NCBI GenBank assembly: GCA_035264885.1
Contig: DATFPK010000129.1
Span: 1-37,262, forward strand
DNA from: DATFPK01 sp035264885
GTDB taxonomy: Bacteria; Actinomycetota; Thermoleophilia; Solirubrobacterales; 70-9
Reading direction: 5' to 3'
DNA: 37,262 nucleotides
In this document: in pieces, positions 13,271 through 21,343 of the stretch
Layout of the letters: each line of letters starts with the position of its first letter
Numbering within the stretch: position 1 is the first letter of the stretch
Notes under the pieces: generated by a model
Databases searched by the model: none
Told to the model about the DNA's origin: nothing
Seen by the model: the letters and a program-made list of their open reading frames with translations, nothing else
Translations under genes and position numbers: made by a program

Positions 13271-14419
13271 TCACGCGCCCGGCGGCGGGATCGGCCGGGC
13301 CGAGGAGGAGCCGTACTGGTTCGGGAGGTACATCGGGTCGCTGATGCCTTGCGCGAACGCTTCGGGCGCCCCCGGCGTGCGCTCGAGCTCCCAGCGCGCC
13401 TCGCGATCGTTGACGTCGAACCAGATCAGGGCCCTGACCCGCATGTAGCCGCGCTTCAGGTTGCGGAACATGTTGCGGATCCAGGCCGGCTTGTCGCCGC
13501 CGTAGTCGCTGGTGGCGATCTCGGCCAGGATCATCGGCTTGCCGGGGGCGATCTTCGTCACCACACGCCGGTAGGTCTGCTTGTAGAGCGTGCCGAAGCT
13601 GCGCCACGGAATCGGGTTGGCGGGGCTGCCGGGCCCCCAGTTGTAGCCGTCGAGGCAGCTCCAGTCGACGTACCCGGCGCCCGGGTAGAACTGGGCGAGG
13701 TTCTCCTCGCTCTCGACGTCCACGTACGGGCACCAGACCCAGGTCGCGTTGGTCGCACCGACCGAGGTGAAGATGTCGTGCACGTGGCGCCAGGCGGGGA
13801 CGAAGTCCTCCGGGCGGTTGCCGTTGACGTTCGCGCCCCAGGGCATCCAGTTGCCGTTCATCTCCCAGTCGAAGCGCAGGAAGAACGGCTGGCCCCAGGC
13901 GGCCGCCTGGGTCGCGAAGCTGCGGATGTAGTCGTCGTGCAGGCCGGCGGTGACGTCCCGGAGCTGGAAGTCCGGCTGGTTGGTGGGGTCGCCGGGTTGG
14001 CCGATCGCGGCCGAGCTCCAGCTCAGGAACGGGATCGCGCCGTAGCCGCGCACGTCGTTCATCAGGCTGACCGGGAAGTTGAAGTCGCGGCAGGGGGTCT
14101 GGGAGCAGTCGGTGAACGGCATCGCCCACTCGATCAGCGAGAGCGGCTTGCCGACCATCTGCTGGAAGGCGGTGACCGCCGACATGTCGTACGGCGCCGC
14201 CTCGCCGGTCAGTCCCTTGCCGATCCAGGCGCCCCAGTAGAGGGAGCGCTTCCCTGGCTTGGCCAGCTTCCCCTTGCCGATTCCGACTCTGGGCTTGGCC
14301 CCCGAGAGCGGCGACGAGGAGATCGCGAAGACGCTCGCCAGCGCCAGTACGACCAGCGCCGCGACGGCGACGCGCCTCGGGCGCTGGGACTTGTCGTGTT
14401 TCGGCTTCCCCGGATGCAT
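13271..14419 (-). CDS. GH26-like glycosidase, secreted or membrane-anchored (paralogue 2)
   Basis: 382 residues. A hydrophobic segment at ~17-35 (VAVAALVVLALASVFAI) after a Lys/Arg-rich start acts as signal or anchor. The catalytic barrel starts at SLYWGAWIGKGLTGE. The acid/base candidate is Glu186 (RFDWEMNG) and the nucleophile Glu300 (ILAEIATSDYGG). The shared cysteines (TDCSQTPC, WCPYVD, DWSCLDGYNWG) are present. It is clearly homologous over its length to the genes on both sides. The ATG at 14419 is preferred over an in-frame ATG at 14509 because the intervening residues are Arg-rich and lie upstream of the conserved element C. Polysaccharide substrate unknown. Confidence 0.82.
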   Translation of the reverse strand: MHPGKPKHDKSQRPRRVAVAALVVLALASVFAISSSPLSGAKPRVGIGKGKLAKPGKRSLYWGAWIGKGLTGEAAPYDMSAVTAFQQMVGKPLSLIEWAMPFTDCSQTPCRDFNFPVSLMNDVRGYGAIPFLSWSSAAIGQPGDPTNQPDFQLRDVTAGLHDDYIRSFATQAAAWGQPFFLRFDWEMNGNWMPWGANVNGNRPEDFVPAWRHVHDIFTSVGATNATWVWCPYVDVESEENLAQFYPGAGYVDWSCLDGYNWGPGSPANPIPWRSFGTLYKQTYRRVVTKIAPGKPMILAEIATSDYGGDKPAWIRNMFRNLKRGYMRVRALIWFDVNDREARWELERTPGAPEAFAQGISDPMYLPNQYGSSSARPIPPPGA

Positions 14420-14423
14420 GGGA

Positions 14424-14460
14424 GTTGGGCGCTGCCTTCCTAGAACACGCCTCGGGCGAG
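14424..14460. repeat. Partial copy of the intergenic element (C)
   Basis: On the minus strand this region reads CGCCCGAGGCG, five bases, TAGGAAGGCAG, then CGCC. It matches elements A and B in the CGAGG block, the TAGG..GGCAG block and their spacing, but only a 4-bp inner stem remains. It lies 59 nt after the paralogue 3 stop and immediately before paralogue 2. TAGGAA could alternatively serve as a -10 box for that gene. Confidence 0.5.
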
Positions 14461-14518
14461 AACGGACCAATGATGAACTACGTACGCGGCGGACGCCGGT
14501 CGGGATCACCCACGCGGG

Positions 14519-15700
14519 TCAACGGCGGACCCGCCCGGGCGGCCTGATCGGGCTGCGGTGGATGCGCCGGAAGCGGCTCGGCGCGTAGGTCCGCCGGGAG
14601 ATGCCGCGCCGGAAGGCCCGCTTCGACGAGCGCGAGGCCTCGATCTCCCAGTTGGCCCCGCGGTCGTTGGCGTCGAACCAGACGAACCCTCGAATCTTCC
14701 GGTAGCGGCGCGGCAGCTTCCGCAGCATGTTTCGGATCCAGCCCGCTTTCGACCCGCCATAGTCGCTCGACGCGATCTCGCCGAGGATCATCGGCTTGCG
14801 CCGGGCGAGCCGGGTGACTCGCCGGTAACTGGAGCGGAAGAGCTGGCCGAAGCTCTGCCACGGCCTCGAGTTGGCGGGGTTGCCCGGCCCCCAGTTGTAG
14901 CCGTCGAGGCAGGTCCAGTCGACGAATCGCCGCCCCGGCCAGAACGGGCGGAGGCCATAGTTGTGGTCCGGGTCGACGTAGGGGCACCAGACCCAGGTGA
15001 CGTTGCGGGCCCCGGCCCGCCCGAAGATCCGGTGTACGTGCCGCCAGGCGCGGCGGTAGTGACGCTTGCGGTTCCCGTTGACGCCGGCGCCCCACGGGAA
15101 CCAGTCGCCGTTCATCTCCCAGTCGAAGCGCAGGAAGAACGGGTGCCCCCAGCGTTTCGCCGCCCGGGCCCAGCCGTGGATGTAGCCGTCGTAGCGCCCG
15201 TTGGCCACGTCGCGGAGCTGGAAGTTCGGCTGGTTGACGCTGCCCGGGATCGACTGTGAGCTCCAGCTGAAGAACGGGATCGCCCCGTGGCGGCGGATCC
15301 TCGTCATCTCGGCCGCCGGGAAGCCGTAGAAGTTGCAGTCGAGCAGGCCGCACTCGGCGAACGGGGCCGCGAACTCGAGCAGGGAGACCCGCTTGCCGGT
15401 GATCCGCTCGAACCGCGCCAGGGCGCGCATGTCCCAGGGCGGCTGCGTGCCTGTGAACTGCTCACCGATCCAGGCGCCCCAGTAGAGGCGCCGCGCGCGC
15501 CGGCGGGCGCGGCGCTCGATCGTCACCGGGGCGGGAGCGGCGGCCGGGCGGTTCGCCGCGGCCGCGGCGCCCGCCGCGTCCTCGGGGCCTGCTCCGCCGG
15601 GACCGCTCAGCAGGACGATCGCCCCAAGCGCCGCCGCGGCCGCGGCGGCGGTCGCCGCGCGCTGCCCGAAGGGGGACCGCTGTGCGGGTCGCCGAGCCAC
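14519..15700 (-). CDS. GH26-like glycosidase, secreted (paralogue 3)
   Basis: 393 residues. The N-terminus has basic residues followed by an Ala/Leu-rich signal segment (~15-32) and an Ala/Pro linker to ~65. The barrel begins RLYWGAWIGEQFTGTQPPWD. Acid/base candidate Glu195 is in RFDWEMNG, nucleophile candidate Glu308 in ILGEIASSDYGG. HVHRIFGRAGARNVTWVW is the GH26-like core. The C-terminus is very Arg-rich (RRIHRSPIRPPGRVRR), perhaps for binding an anionic wall polymer. The start is GTG at 15700, nine nt after TAACCT. It is the first of three tandem paralogues, followed by element C and paralogue 2. Confidence 0.82.
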   Translation of the reverse strand: MARRPAQRSPFGQRAATAAAAAAALGAIVLLSGPGGAGPEDAAGAAAAANRPAAAPAPVTIERRARRRARRLYWGAWIGEQFTGTQPPWDMRALARFERITGKRVSLLEFAAPFAECGLLDCNFYGFPAAEMTRIRRHGAIPFFSWSSQSIPGSVNQPNFQLRDVANGRYDGYIHGWARAAKRWGHPFFLRFDWEMNGDWFPWGAGVNGNRKRHYRRAWRHVHRIFGRAGARNVTWVWCPYVDPDHNYGLRPFWPGRRFVDWTCLDGYNWGPGNPANSRPWQSFGQLFRSSYRRVTRLARRKPMILGEIASSDYGGSKAGWIRNMLRKLPRRYRKIRGFVWFDANDRGANWEIEASRSSKRAFRRGISRRTYAPSRFRRIHRSPIRPPGRVRR

Positions 15701-15709
15701 AGGCCCGGG

Positions 15710-15715
15710 AGGTTA
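15710..15715 (-). promoter_or_regulatory. -10 box TAACCT upstream of GH26-like paralogue 3
   Basis: TAACCT on the minus strand, 9 nt before the GTG at 15700, in the 37-bp gap after the methyltransferase. It may start a separate transcript for the three glycosidases. Confidence 0.35.
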
Positions 15716-15737
15716 CGGCCCCTCCGGCTCCACGGTC

Positions 15738-16559
15738 TCACTTCTCGGCGACGACCTTGACCGCCGCCAAGGCCCGGGCGAGCCGGCGCCGCAGCGGCCC
15801 CGGCAGGGCCCCGAGGACCGCCTCGACCGGCGCCAGCAGCCCGGCGGGAAGGAGGGGGCCCAGTACCCGTCCCCGCGCGGAGAGAACGGCGCGGACGCGG
15901 CGGAAGCCGGCTGCCGAGAGCGCCGCGGCCAGCTCGGTGACCGTGTATTCGCGCAGGTGAAACCCCTGGGGCACGTCGGAGAAGTGCGCCGAGACATCAT
16001 GGGGGCCGGACAGCCGGTTGGGGGTCACGCAGACGTAGACGCCACCGGGCCGCAGGCAACGGCGGATCGACCGCGCGTGGTCGGCGAAGTCCTCCGGGTG
16101 GAGGTGCTCGACGACGTCGTGGCTGTAAGCGACGTCGACCGAGGCCTCGGGCAGGCCGATGTCGACGCCGTCGAAGACCCGGAATCGGAATCCAAGCCCT
16201 TCGTCGTCAGGGAGCGCGAGCGCATCGGTGACGTCGAGAGCCAGAGAGCCGCGAACCAGCGGGGCAAGCTCGAGCGCGACCGCACCGTCCCCGGCCCCGA
16301 CCTCGCAGAAGCGGGTCTCGCCGTCCACGAACCGCCGCAGGAGCGCCGCCTGGGGCCGGACGGCCTCCGCCCGGGCCGGTGGGTCCGCGGCCTGGCGGAC
16401 CAGCGGATGGCTTTCGATCCGTTCGCTGCGCTCCCGGTAGACCTGACCGTATAAGCGGCGCCGCTCCTGCTTCGACGGCGCGTTCCGCAGCCGGGCGGCG
16501 AGCTCGCGCTCGATCTCGAAGTGCTCGCGCCGCTCCGGCGGCGTCTGCCCGTCGCCCAC
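15738..16559 (-). CDS. Class I SAM-dependent methyltransferase
   Basis: 273 residues with a Methyltransf_11/23-like core. Motif I is FCEVGAGDGAVALEL (about 83-97), a degenerate EVGxGxG. The acidic loop LALDVTD and the post-I segment AYSHDVVEHLHPEDFADHARSIRRCLRPGG are present. The N-terminal ~70 residues are helical and charged (RRRLYGQVYRERSERIESHP), similar to methyltransferases of polysaccharide clusters. The start is GTG at 16559, 21 nt after the GH16 stop, so cotranscription is likely. It probably methylates a sugar or a glycan intermediate; the target is inferred from location only. Confidence 0.85.
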   Translation of the reverse strand: MGDGQTPPERREHFEIERELAARLRNAPSKQERRRLYGQVYRERSERIESHPLVRQAADPPARAEAVRPQAALLRRFVDGETRFCEVGAGDGAVALELAPLVRGSLALDVTDALALPDDEGLGFRFRVFDGVDIGLPEASVDVAYSHDVVEHLHPEDFADHARSIRRCLRPGGVYVCVTPNRLSGPHDVSAHFSDVPQGFHLREYTVTELAAALSAAGFRRVRAVLSARGRVLGPLLPAGLLAPVEAVLGALPGPLRRRLARALAAVKVVAEK

Positions 16560-16580
16560 GTCAGGGGCCGGCCGACCGGT

Positions 16581-17789
16581 CTAGGAGTAGGCGCGCACCC
16601 AGTCGACCAGCATGTCGGCCGACTGCGGGGTGCTCGAGTCCGGGCTGCCGGGCCAGTCGCCGCCGACCGCCATCCCGACCAGGAGCTGCTGGGGCGTGAA
16701 GGGGCTCATACCTGCGGTAGAGATCGAGCCACAGGCCCGGTCGTCGAGAAAGAAGTCGACCTCCGACGGAGTCCACCGCGCCTCGTAGACGTGGAAGCCG
16801 GCGGCGAGGGAGGCCGAATCGCGGTGCTTCAGCGTCGTCGAGGTGTGCGTGCCGCCGCTCGCGCCGTGGACCGAGCAGTAGTACGCGTCGGGCTCGTGGC
16901 CGAGCAGCTCCATGGCGTCGATCTCGCCCGTCGCCGGCCAGCCGGTCTTGCTCGCCGCGTTCGTCCAGAAGGCCGGCCAGAGGCCGCGCCCCGCCGGGAC
17001 CTTGATCCGGGCCTGGATCGTGCCGTAGGTGAAGCTGAACTTCGTCTGGGTCTCGACCCGGCCGCTGGTCCAGCTGCCGCTGTTGCCGTAGGGGTCGGTG
17101 TAGTTCTCCCGGATCGCCCGGATCCGGAGGTTGCCCTGCCCGTCGAGGGAGATGTTCTGGGTCCGGTTCGTGTTGCAGCTCAGGCTCCCCCAGCGATCGC
17201 ACCAGTTCATCACCGTCCACTTGCTCGAGCTCGGCATCGTCCCCGCACTGCCGTTGAAGTCGTCGGAGAAGACCAGGTCGTTGTCGGGGCTCGGGCTGCC
17301 GGCGACGGGGTTGTCCACGGTGACCTGGATCGTAGACCGGCCCGGGGAGACGTTCTTCCCGCCGCTGGCGACCGCGGTGAGCGTGTGGAGCCCGTTGGAG
17401 AGGCGGGTCGTGTCGAAGCCGCGGAACTCGCCGCCGAACTGGTAGGGCGACGACTGGTCGGTCCACTTCAGCTCGCCGTCGACGAGGAACTCGACCTTGC
17501 TGACGCCGCCACCGGAGGCGCCGACCTCCCAGTCGACGCCGCCGGAGAGGGTGGCGCCGCTGCCCGGCGAGTAGGTGGAGACGGTCAGCGGCTTCGGGGA
17601 GACCCGAACACGGCGGCCGACGGCGCGGGCCGGGCTCAGGCCGACCCGGGCATGGCGGACCTTCTTGTGCCCCGGCCGCTGGGCGGAAGCGCGATCCGGC
17701 GAGCCACCAGCGGCGGGCGTGGCCGCGGCGAAGGCGGTCAGCAGCAATGCCGCGAGGAAGGCGAGGGCGAGGTGGGGAAGGCGGAACAT
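16581..17789 (-). CDS. Secreted GH16 family glycoside hydrolase with N-terminal Ig-like domain
   Basis: 402 residues. The signal peptide is at ~1-27 (LALAFLAALLLTAFAAATPA). An Ig/beta-sandwich domain at about 65-160 (VSTYSPGSGATLSGGVDWEV ... STIQVTVD) resembles Bacterial Ig domains beside glycosidases. The GH16 domain occupies ~172-402, with the catalytic GEIDAMELLG: Glu289 nucleophile, Asp291, Glu294 acid/base. WPAFWT and the aromatic subsite residues are present. GH16 enzymes cut beta-1,3 or beta-1,4 glucans and galactans or transglycosylate them; the exact linkage is unknown. The ATG at 17789 has only GCGGGG close upstream. It likely trims or releases the polymer made by the locus. Confidence 0.92.
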   Translation of the reverse strand: MFRLPHLALAFLAALLLTAFAAATPAAGGSPDRASAQRPGHKKVRHARVGLSPARAVGRRVRVSPKPLTVSTYSPGSGATLSGGVDWEVGASGGGVSKVEFLVDGELKWTDQSSPYQFGGEFRGFDTTRLSNGLHTLTAVASGGKNVSPGRSTIQVTVDNPVAGSPSPDNDLVFSDDFNGSAGTMPSSSKWTVMNWCDRWGSLSCNTNRTQNISLDGQGNLRIRAIRENYTDPYGNSGSWTSGRVETQTKFSFTYGTIQARIKVPAGRGLWPAFWTNAASKTGWPATGEIDAMELLGHEPDAYYCSVHGASGGTHTSTTLKHRDSASLAAGFHVYEARWTPSEVDFFLDDRACGSISTAGMSPFTPQQLLVGMAVGGDWPGSPDSSTPQSADMLVDWVRAYS

Positions 17790-17870
17790 TCCCCGCCGTA
17801 ATCGGCCCCGGGCCCCGCGGCGCGGAACCGGCCCCGCCTTTGCTGGACGTTTGTCGTACCGGCGGTCTCG

Positions 17871-19979
17871 CTACGGGCGCGACAGGACCAGCGAGCGATA
17901 GAGCGCCAGCAGCTCCGCCGCCGACTCGTCCCAGGAGATGAGCCGCGGCGGCTCGGCCGGCGGCGGCTCCGCGAGAGCCTCGAGGATCGCCGCGCCGATC
18001 CGGTCGGGCGGACCGCTGGGGTCCACGGCGCGGGCCAGACCGCTCTCGGCGAGCTCGCCGAGCCCGCCGCGGTCGGCGACCAGAAGGCGGCGTCCCGCCG
18101 CCGCCGCTTCGAGCGCGGTGAGAGGATGCGTCTCGAAGTCGCTCAGCAGGACGACCAGCGAGGTGCGGCTGAGCAGCCCGACCATGCCGTCGGCGTCGCC
18201 GGCCGGCACGCTCGTGAACTCCACCCGGGGGCCGAGGCCCAACTGCTCCGCCTCCCGGCGGAGAGTCTCCTCGTAGGGTCCCTCACCGACGACGAGCAGG
18301 GTCGCCTCGGGATGGCGTTCGAGGACGTGGGGCATCGCCTCGATCACGCGGTGGTGGCCCTTGTAGCGCTCCAGCCGGCCGATCGTCGCGAGGACCACCG
18401 GAGCGCCGCCGTCCTCGACGCGCCCGTTCCCGCTGCCTGGGGCTTCCGTGCCGCCGGCGGGCAGGTCGGTCCCGTTCGGGATCAGGGCGAACCGCTCGGG
18501 GCCGAATCGCAATTCGCGGCCGTACGCTGTGATCTCGAACCGGGCGACGGCGACCAGGCGCTCGGCGCGGGCCAGCAGCGGCCTGAGCAGGGTCCGCTGG
18601 AGCCGGCGCAGGCGGTTGCGGAGCCGCGAGGAATGGCCGCCGCCGTGGAAGGTGAGTACGTACGGAATCCCCAGGATGCGGGCCCGGAGCATCGCCAGCG
18701 GCGCGACGAACGTGTGGTAGGACTGGACGTGGACCACGTCCCAGCGCTCACGCGCCATCTCCCCCCAGATCCCCGGCGCGAAGCGCCAGTCGCGGTTCGC
18801 CGGCCAGGCCGGGACCGAGCGGATCGCGACGCCCTCCTCGGTCTCCTCGCGGATCTCGCGCGAGCCGGGCTCGACGCAGAGGACCCCGACCTCCAGCCCC
18901 GCCGCGACGAGCCGGCGGCTCACCTCGCGGACGTGGCGCTCGACGCCGCCGTGCGCGAGCGGGGTCCGCGGCGTCACCATCAGCACGCGCAGCGGGCCGC
19001 CGGCCCGGATCAGCGACCGCGCAGCGGCGGCGGAGCTGCCGCGGCCCTGCACGTAGCCCATCACCGTGGCGCCGAGCCCGGTCGCGATCGCCAAGGCTCG
19101 CGAGAGGCCCGAGAGGTCGCCGCGAGCCGCATCCCCCAGACCCCGGAGGAAGCCGGCCGGCAGCGTGCGGCGGAGGTAGTCGCGCTCGGACGATAGGCCG
19201 TCGTGGCTGCCGACCAGGCGGGAGAGGATCGCCTTCGATCGCCCCTCCTTGAGGCAGCGCTCGACGAAGTAGCGGCGGCGCTCGCGGGCCGGCGGCACGA
19301 CCTGGCTGACCCCGGCGCCGGGGTCGTAGAGGATGAGGCCGTCCGGCCAGCGCTGGATCGCCCGGATGCACAGATCGGTCTCCTCGCAGCCGATCGGGTT
19401 GCCGAGGACGCGGCCGAGCTCCGGCCGGAAGCCGGACAGCTCGGTCAGGACCTCGCGCCTGAACGACGAGTTGGCGCCGACGAGGTTGCGGACCATGGCG
19501 GGTCGGCGGGGCATGCCGGAGTGGCTGCAGCCGACCACCCAGTCGAACTCGTCCGGGAACCAGTTCGGGCGCCCGTCGGCCCAGGTGGGGTTGACGGTGC
19601 CGCCCACGCCCATCACCCGCCGGTCGCGATAGTGGCCGGCCAGCCGCTCGAGCCACTGGGGCTCGGCTACGGCGTCGTCGTCGAGGAACGCGACGACGTC
19701 GCCGCTGCTCTCCTCCGTGCCGGTGTTGCGCGCCGCCGACACGCCCTGGACGCCGGCGTTCTCGACGATCCGGAGGTCGGGCCAGAGCCTCCTGCTGATC
19801 GCGAGAAGGTCCGGTGCGTGGTCGATGACGAGGATCGTCTCGCGCGGCTGGAGGGTCTGCGCGCGCACCGACTCGATCGCCTGCTCGATCACGGGCAGCC
19901 GCTCGATGGTGAACGAGCAGATCACGACCGAGACCTCGGGCAGGGCGTTGTCGGGGGCTTCGCTGGGACGGGCGGCCAC
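17871..19979 (-). CDS. Two-domain glycosyltransferase: GT2 fused to GT4
   Basis: 702 residues. The N-terminal GT2 domain (~15-260) has VSVVICSFTIERL, FLDDDAVAEPQWL (the DxD-type metal site), NSSFRREVL and GCEETDLCIRA. A linker of ~60 residues follows, then a complete GT4 domain from ~330: LRVLMVTPRTPLAHGGVERHV, VVHVQSYHTF, IPNGTDLPAG, IGRLERYKGHHRVIEAM, LLVVGEGPYEE and the C-terminal DFETHPLTALEAAAAG. Two catalytic units in one chain suggest successive sugar additions. The start is GTG at 19979. It follows the GT4 gene at 20023 by 43 nt and probably shares its transcript. Linkages and donors cannot be predicted. Confidence 0.92.
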   Translation of the reverse strand: MAARPSEAPDNALPEVSVVICSFTIERLPVIEQAIESVRAQTLQPRETILVIDHAPDLLAISRRLWPDLRIVENAGVQGVSAARNTGTEESSGDVVAFLDDDAVAEPQWLERLAGHYRDRRVMGVGGTVNPTWADGRPNWFPDEFDWVVGCSHSGMPRRPAMVRNLVGANSSFRREVLTELSGFRPELGRVLGNPIGCEETDLCIRAIQRWPDGLILYDPGAGVSQVVPPARERRRYFVERCLKEGRSKAILSRLVGSHDGLSSERDYLRRTLPAGFLRGLGDAARGDLSGLSRALAIATGLGATVMGYVQGRGSSAAAARSLIRAGGPLRVLMVTPRTPLAHGGVERHVREVSRRLVAAGLEVGVLCVEPGSREIREETEEGVAIRSVPAWPANRDWRFAPGIWGEMARERWDVVHVQSYHTFVAPLAMLRARILGIPYVLTFHGGGHSSRLRNRLRRLQRTLLRPLLARAERLVAVARFEITAYGRELRFGPERFALIPNGTDLPAGGTEAPGSGNGRVEDGGAPVVLATIGRLERYKGHHRVIEAMPHVLERHPEATLLVVGEGPYEETLRREAEQLGLGPRVEFTSVPAGDADGMVGLLSRTSLVVLLSDFETHPLTALEAAAAGRRLLVADRGGLGELAESGLARAVDPSGPPDRIGAAILEALAEPPPAEPPRLISWDESAAELLALYRSLVLSRP

Positions 19980-20022
19980 CGCCGGATTCTGGCAGAGGGT
20001 TCCCGAGCCCCGCCGGTCTCGG

Positions 20023-21303
20023 TCAGCCTGACGCCGGCCGCCCGCCGCGGCCGGTGAGCACGTCGCGGTAGAGCTGCTCGAACCGCGGCAGCACGGCGTC
20101 GGCGCGGAATTCGCGGGCCCTGATCGCCGCCGCGCGGCCCATCTGCTCGCGGCGCGCCGGGTCGGCGATCAGGTCCGTCATCGCCGCGGCGAGCGCCTCC
20201 GCGTCGCCCTGGGGCACGAGGATGCCGGTGTCGGGGCCGACGACGTCGGCGTGGCCGCCGGGATAGGTGCCGATCACCGTCTTCCCGCGGCTCATCGGCT
20301 CCGCCGCGGTCAGCCCGAACGGCTCCGGCCACAGCGACGGCATGACGCCGAACATGGCCCGGTCCCAGGCCGCCATCACCGCGGCGTGGGGGACGTCCTC
20401 GATCACGACCGTGCCGGCGGGGAAATCGGCCGGCGTGTCCCGCTCGACCGTTCCCATCAGGACCAGGGGCGGGGGCGAGGCGAGGCGCTCGTAGGCCGCG
20501 AACAGCGTCTCGAGCCCCTTCACCCGGCGGAAGGCGCCGACGAAGAGGATGAAGGGCTCGGGCGGAAGCCGGGCCAGGTACGCGCCGACACCGTGCTCGT
20601 CGGCCCGCCCGTCGTCGGGCTCGGGCCCCTCGAAGCTCGGGATCGTCGCGCTGACCACGCCCCGCCTGGACGCGACCGAGCCGAGCAGGTAGGGCGCCGT
20701 GACCTGCTCGACGAAGGCGCTGACGCAGTGCAGGCCGGCGAGCTTCCGCGCCAGGAGCCGCCTGGAGAGCGCGACGGAGGGGGCCGTCACCAGGCCCCGC
20801 GGCGGCCCGTAGTAGTGGGCGGCGCATCGCGGGCACTTGGCCGGCCCGGGACCGGAGCAGAGCGCCTCGCCGTTGCGCAACAGGGTCCGGGTCGGGCAGA
20901 AGTAGCCGTAGTCGTGAGCCGAGGCGACGAGGGGCGGCTCACGCCTGCCGAGCAGCGCGGCGGCGGCGGAGAACGAGATCCAGCCGTGGGAGTGGACGAG
21001 GTCGGGCTTCAACTCCCGCACCAGGCGCCGCAGGGCGAAGGTCGTGACCGGGTCCGGGAACGGCGGCTGATAGCGCTGGCCGCGGTGGCGGACCAGCGCG
21101 GTGGCCGCCGTCCGCAGCTCGCGCACCCGTCGGACCTGGACCCCGTCGCCCTCCAGCTCCGACTCGGGGAGCCCGTAGTGCCACGGTGCCGCCACGCTCA
21201 CCTCGTGGCCACGTCCGGCCAGCCCGTGGGCAAGAAGCTGTGCCTGCCGGTGGGCCCCGCCGATGAATGGTGGATAGTGCTCTGCCGCCAGCAGGATCCG
21301 CAT
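20023..21303 (-). CDS. GT4 glycosyltransferase with cysteine cluster (paralogue of 30429-31700)
   Basis: 426 residues from ATG 21303. GT-B fold: the N-terminal half starts MRILLAAEHYPPFIGGAHRQ; the C-terminal half contains FVGAFRRVKGLETLFAAYERL and PSLWPEPFGLTAAEPMSRGK (family E-x7-E region). A C-x7-C-x2-C motif sits in the middle (CSGPGPAKCPRC) after HDYGYFCPTRTLL, suggesting a metal knuckle or acceptor site. An upstream in-frame ATG (21351) is rejected because the homologue at 31.7 kb aligns from MRILL. The divergent ABC permease begins 41 bp away. It probably adds one sugar to a lipid-linked chain on the cytoplasmic face. Confidence 0.9.
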   Translation of the reverse strand: MRILLAAEHYPPFIGGAHRQAQLLAHGLAGRGHEVSVAAPWHYGLPESELEGDGVQVRRVRELRTAATALVRHRGQRYQPPFPDPVTTFALRRLVRELKPDLVHSHGWISFSAAAALLGRREPPLVASAHDYGYFCPTRTLLRNGEALCSGPGPAKCPRCAAHYYGPPRGLVTAPSVALSRRLLARKLAGLHCVSAFVEQVTAPYLLGSVASRRGVVSATIPSFEGPEPDDGRADEHGVGAYLARLPPEPFILFVGAFRRVKGLETLFAAYERLASPPPLVLMGTVERDTPADFPAGTVVIEDVPHAAVMAAWDRAMFGVMPSLWPEPFGLTAAEPMSRGKTVIGTYPGGHADVVGPDTGILVPQGDAEALAAAMTDLIADPARREQMGRAAAIRAREFRADAVLPRFEQLYRDVLTGRGGRPASG

Positions 21304-21343
21304 GCGCCGCCCATACTGCCGTACCCCCGCAGACGCCTTCGCC

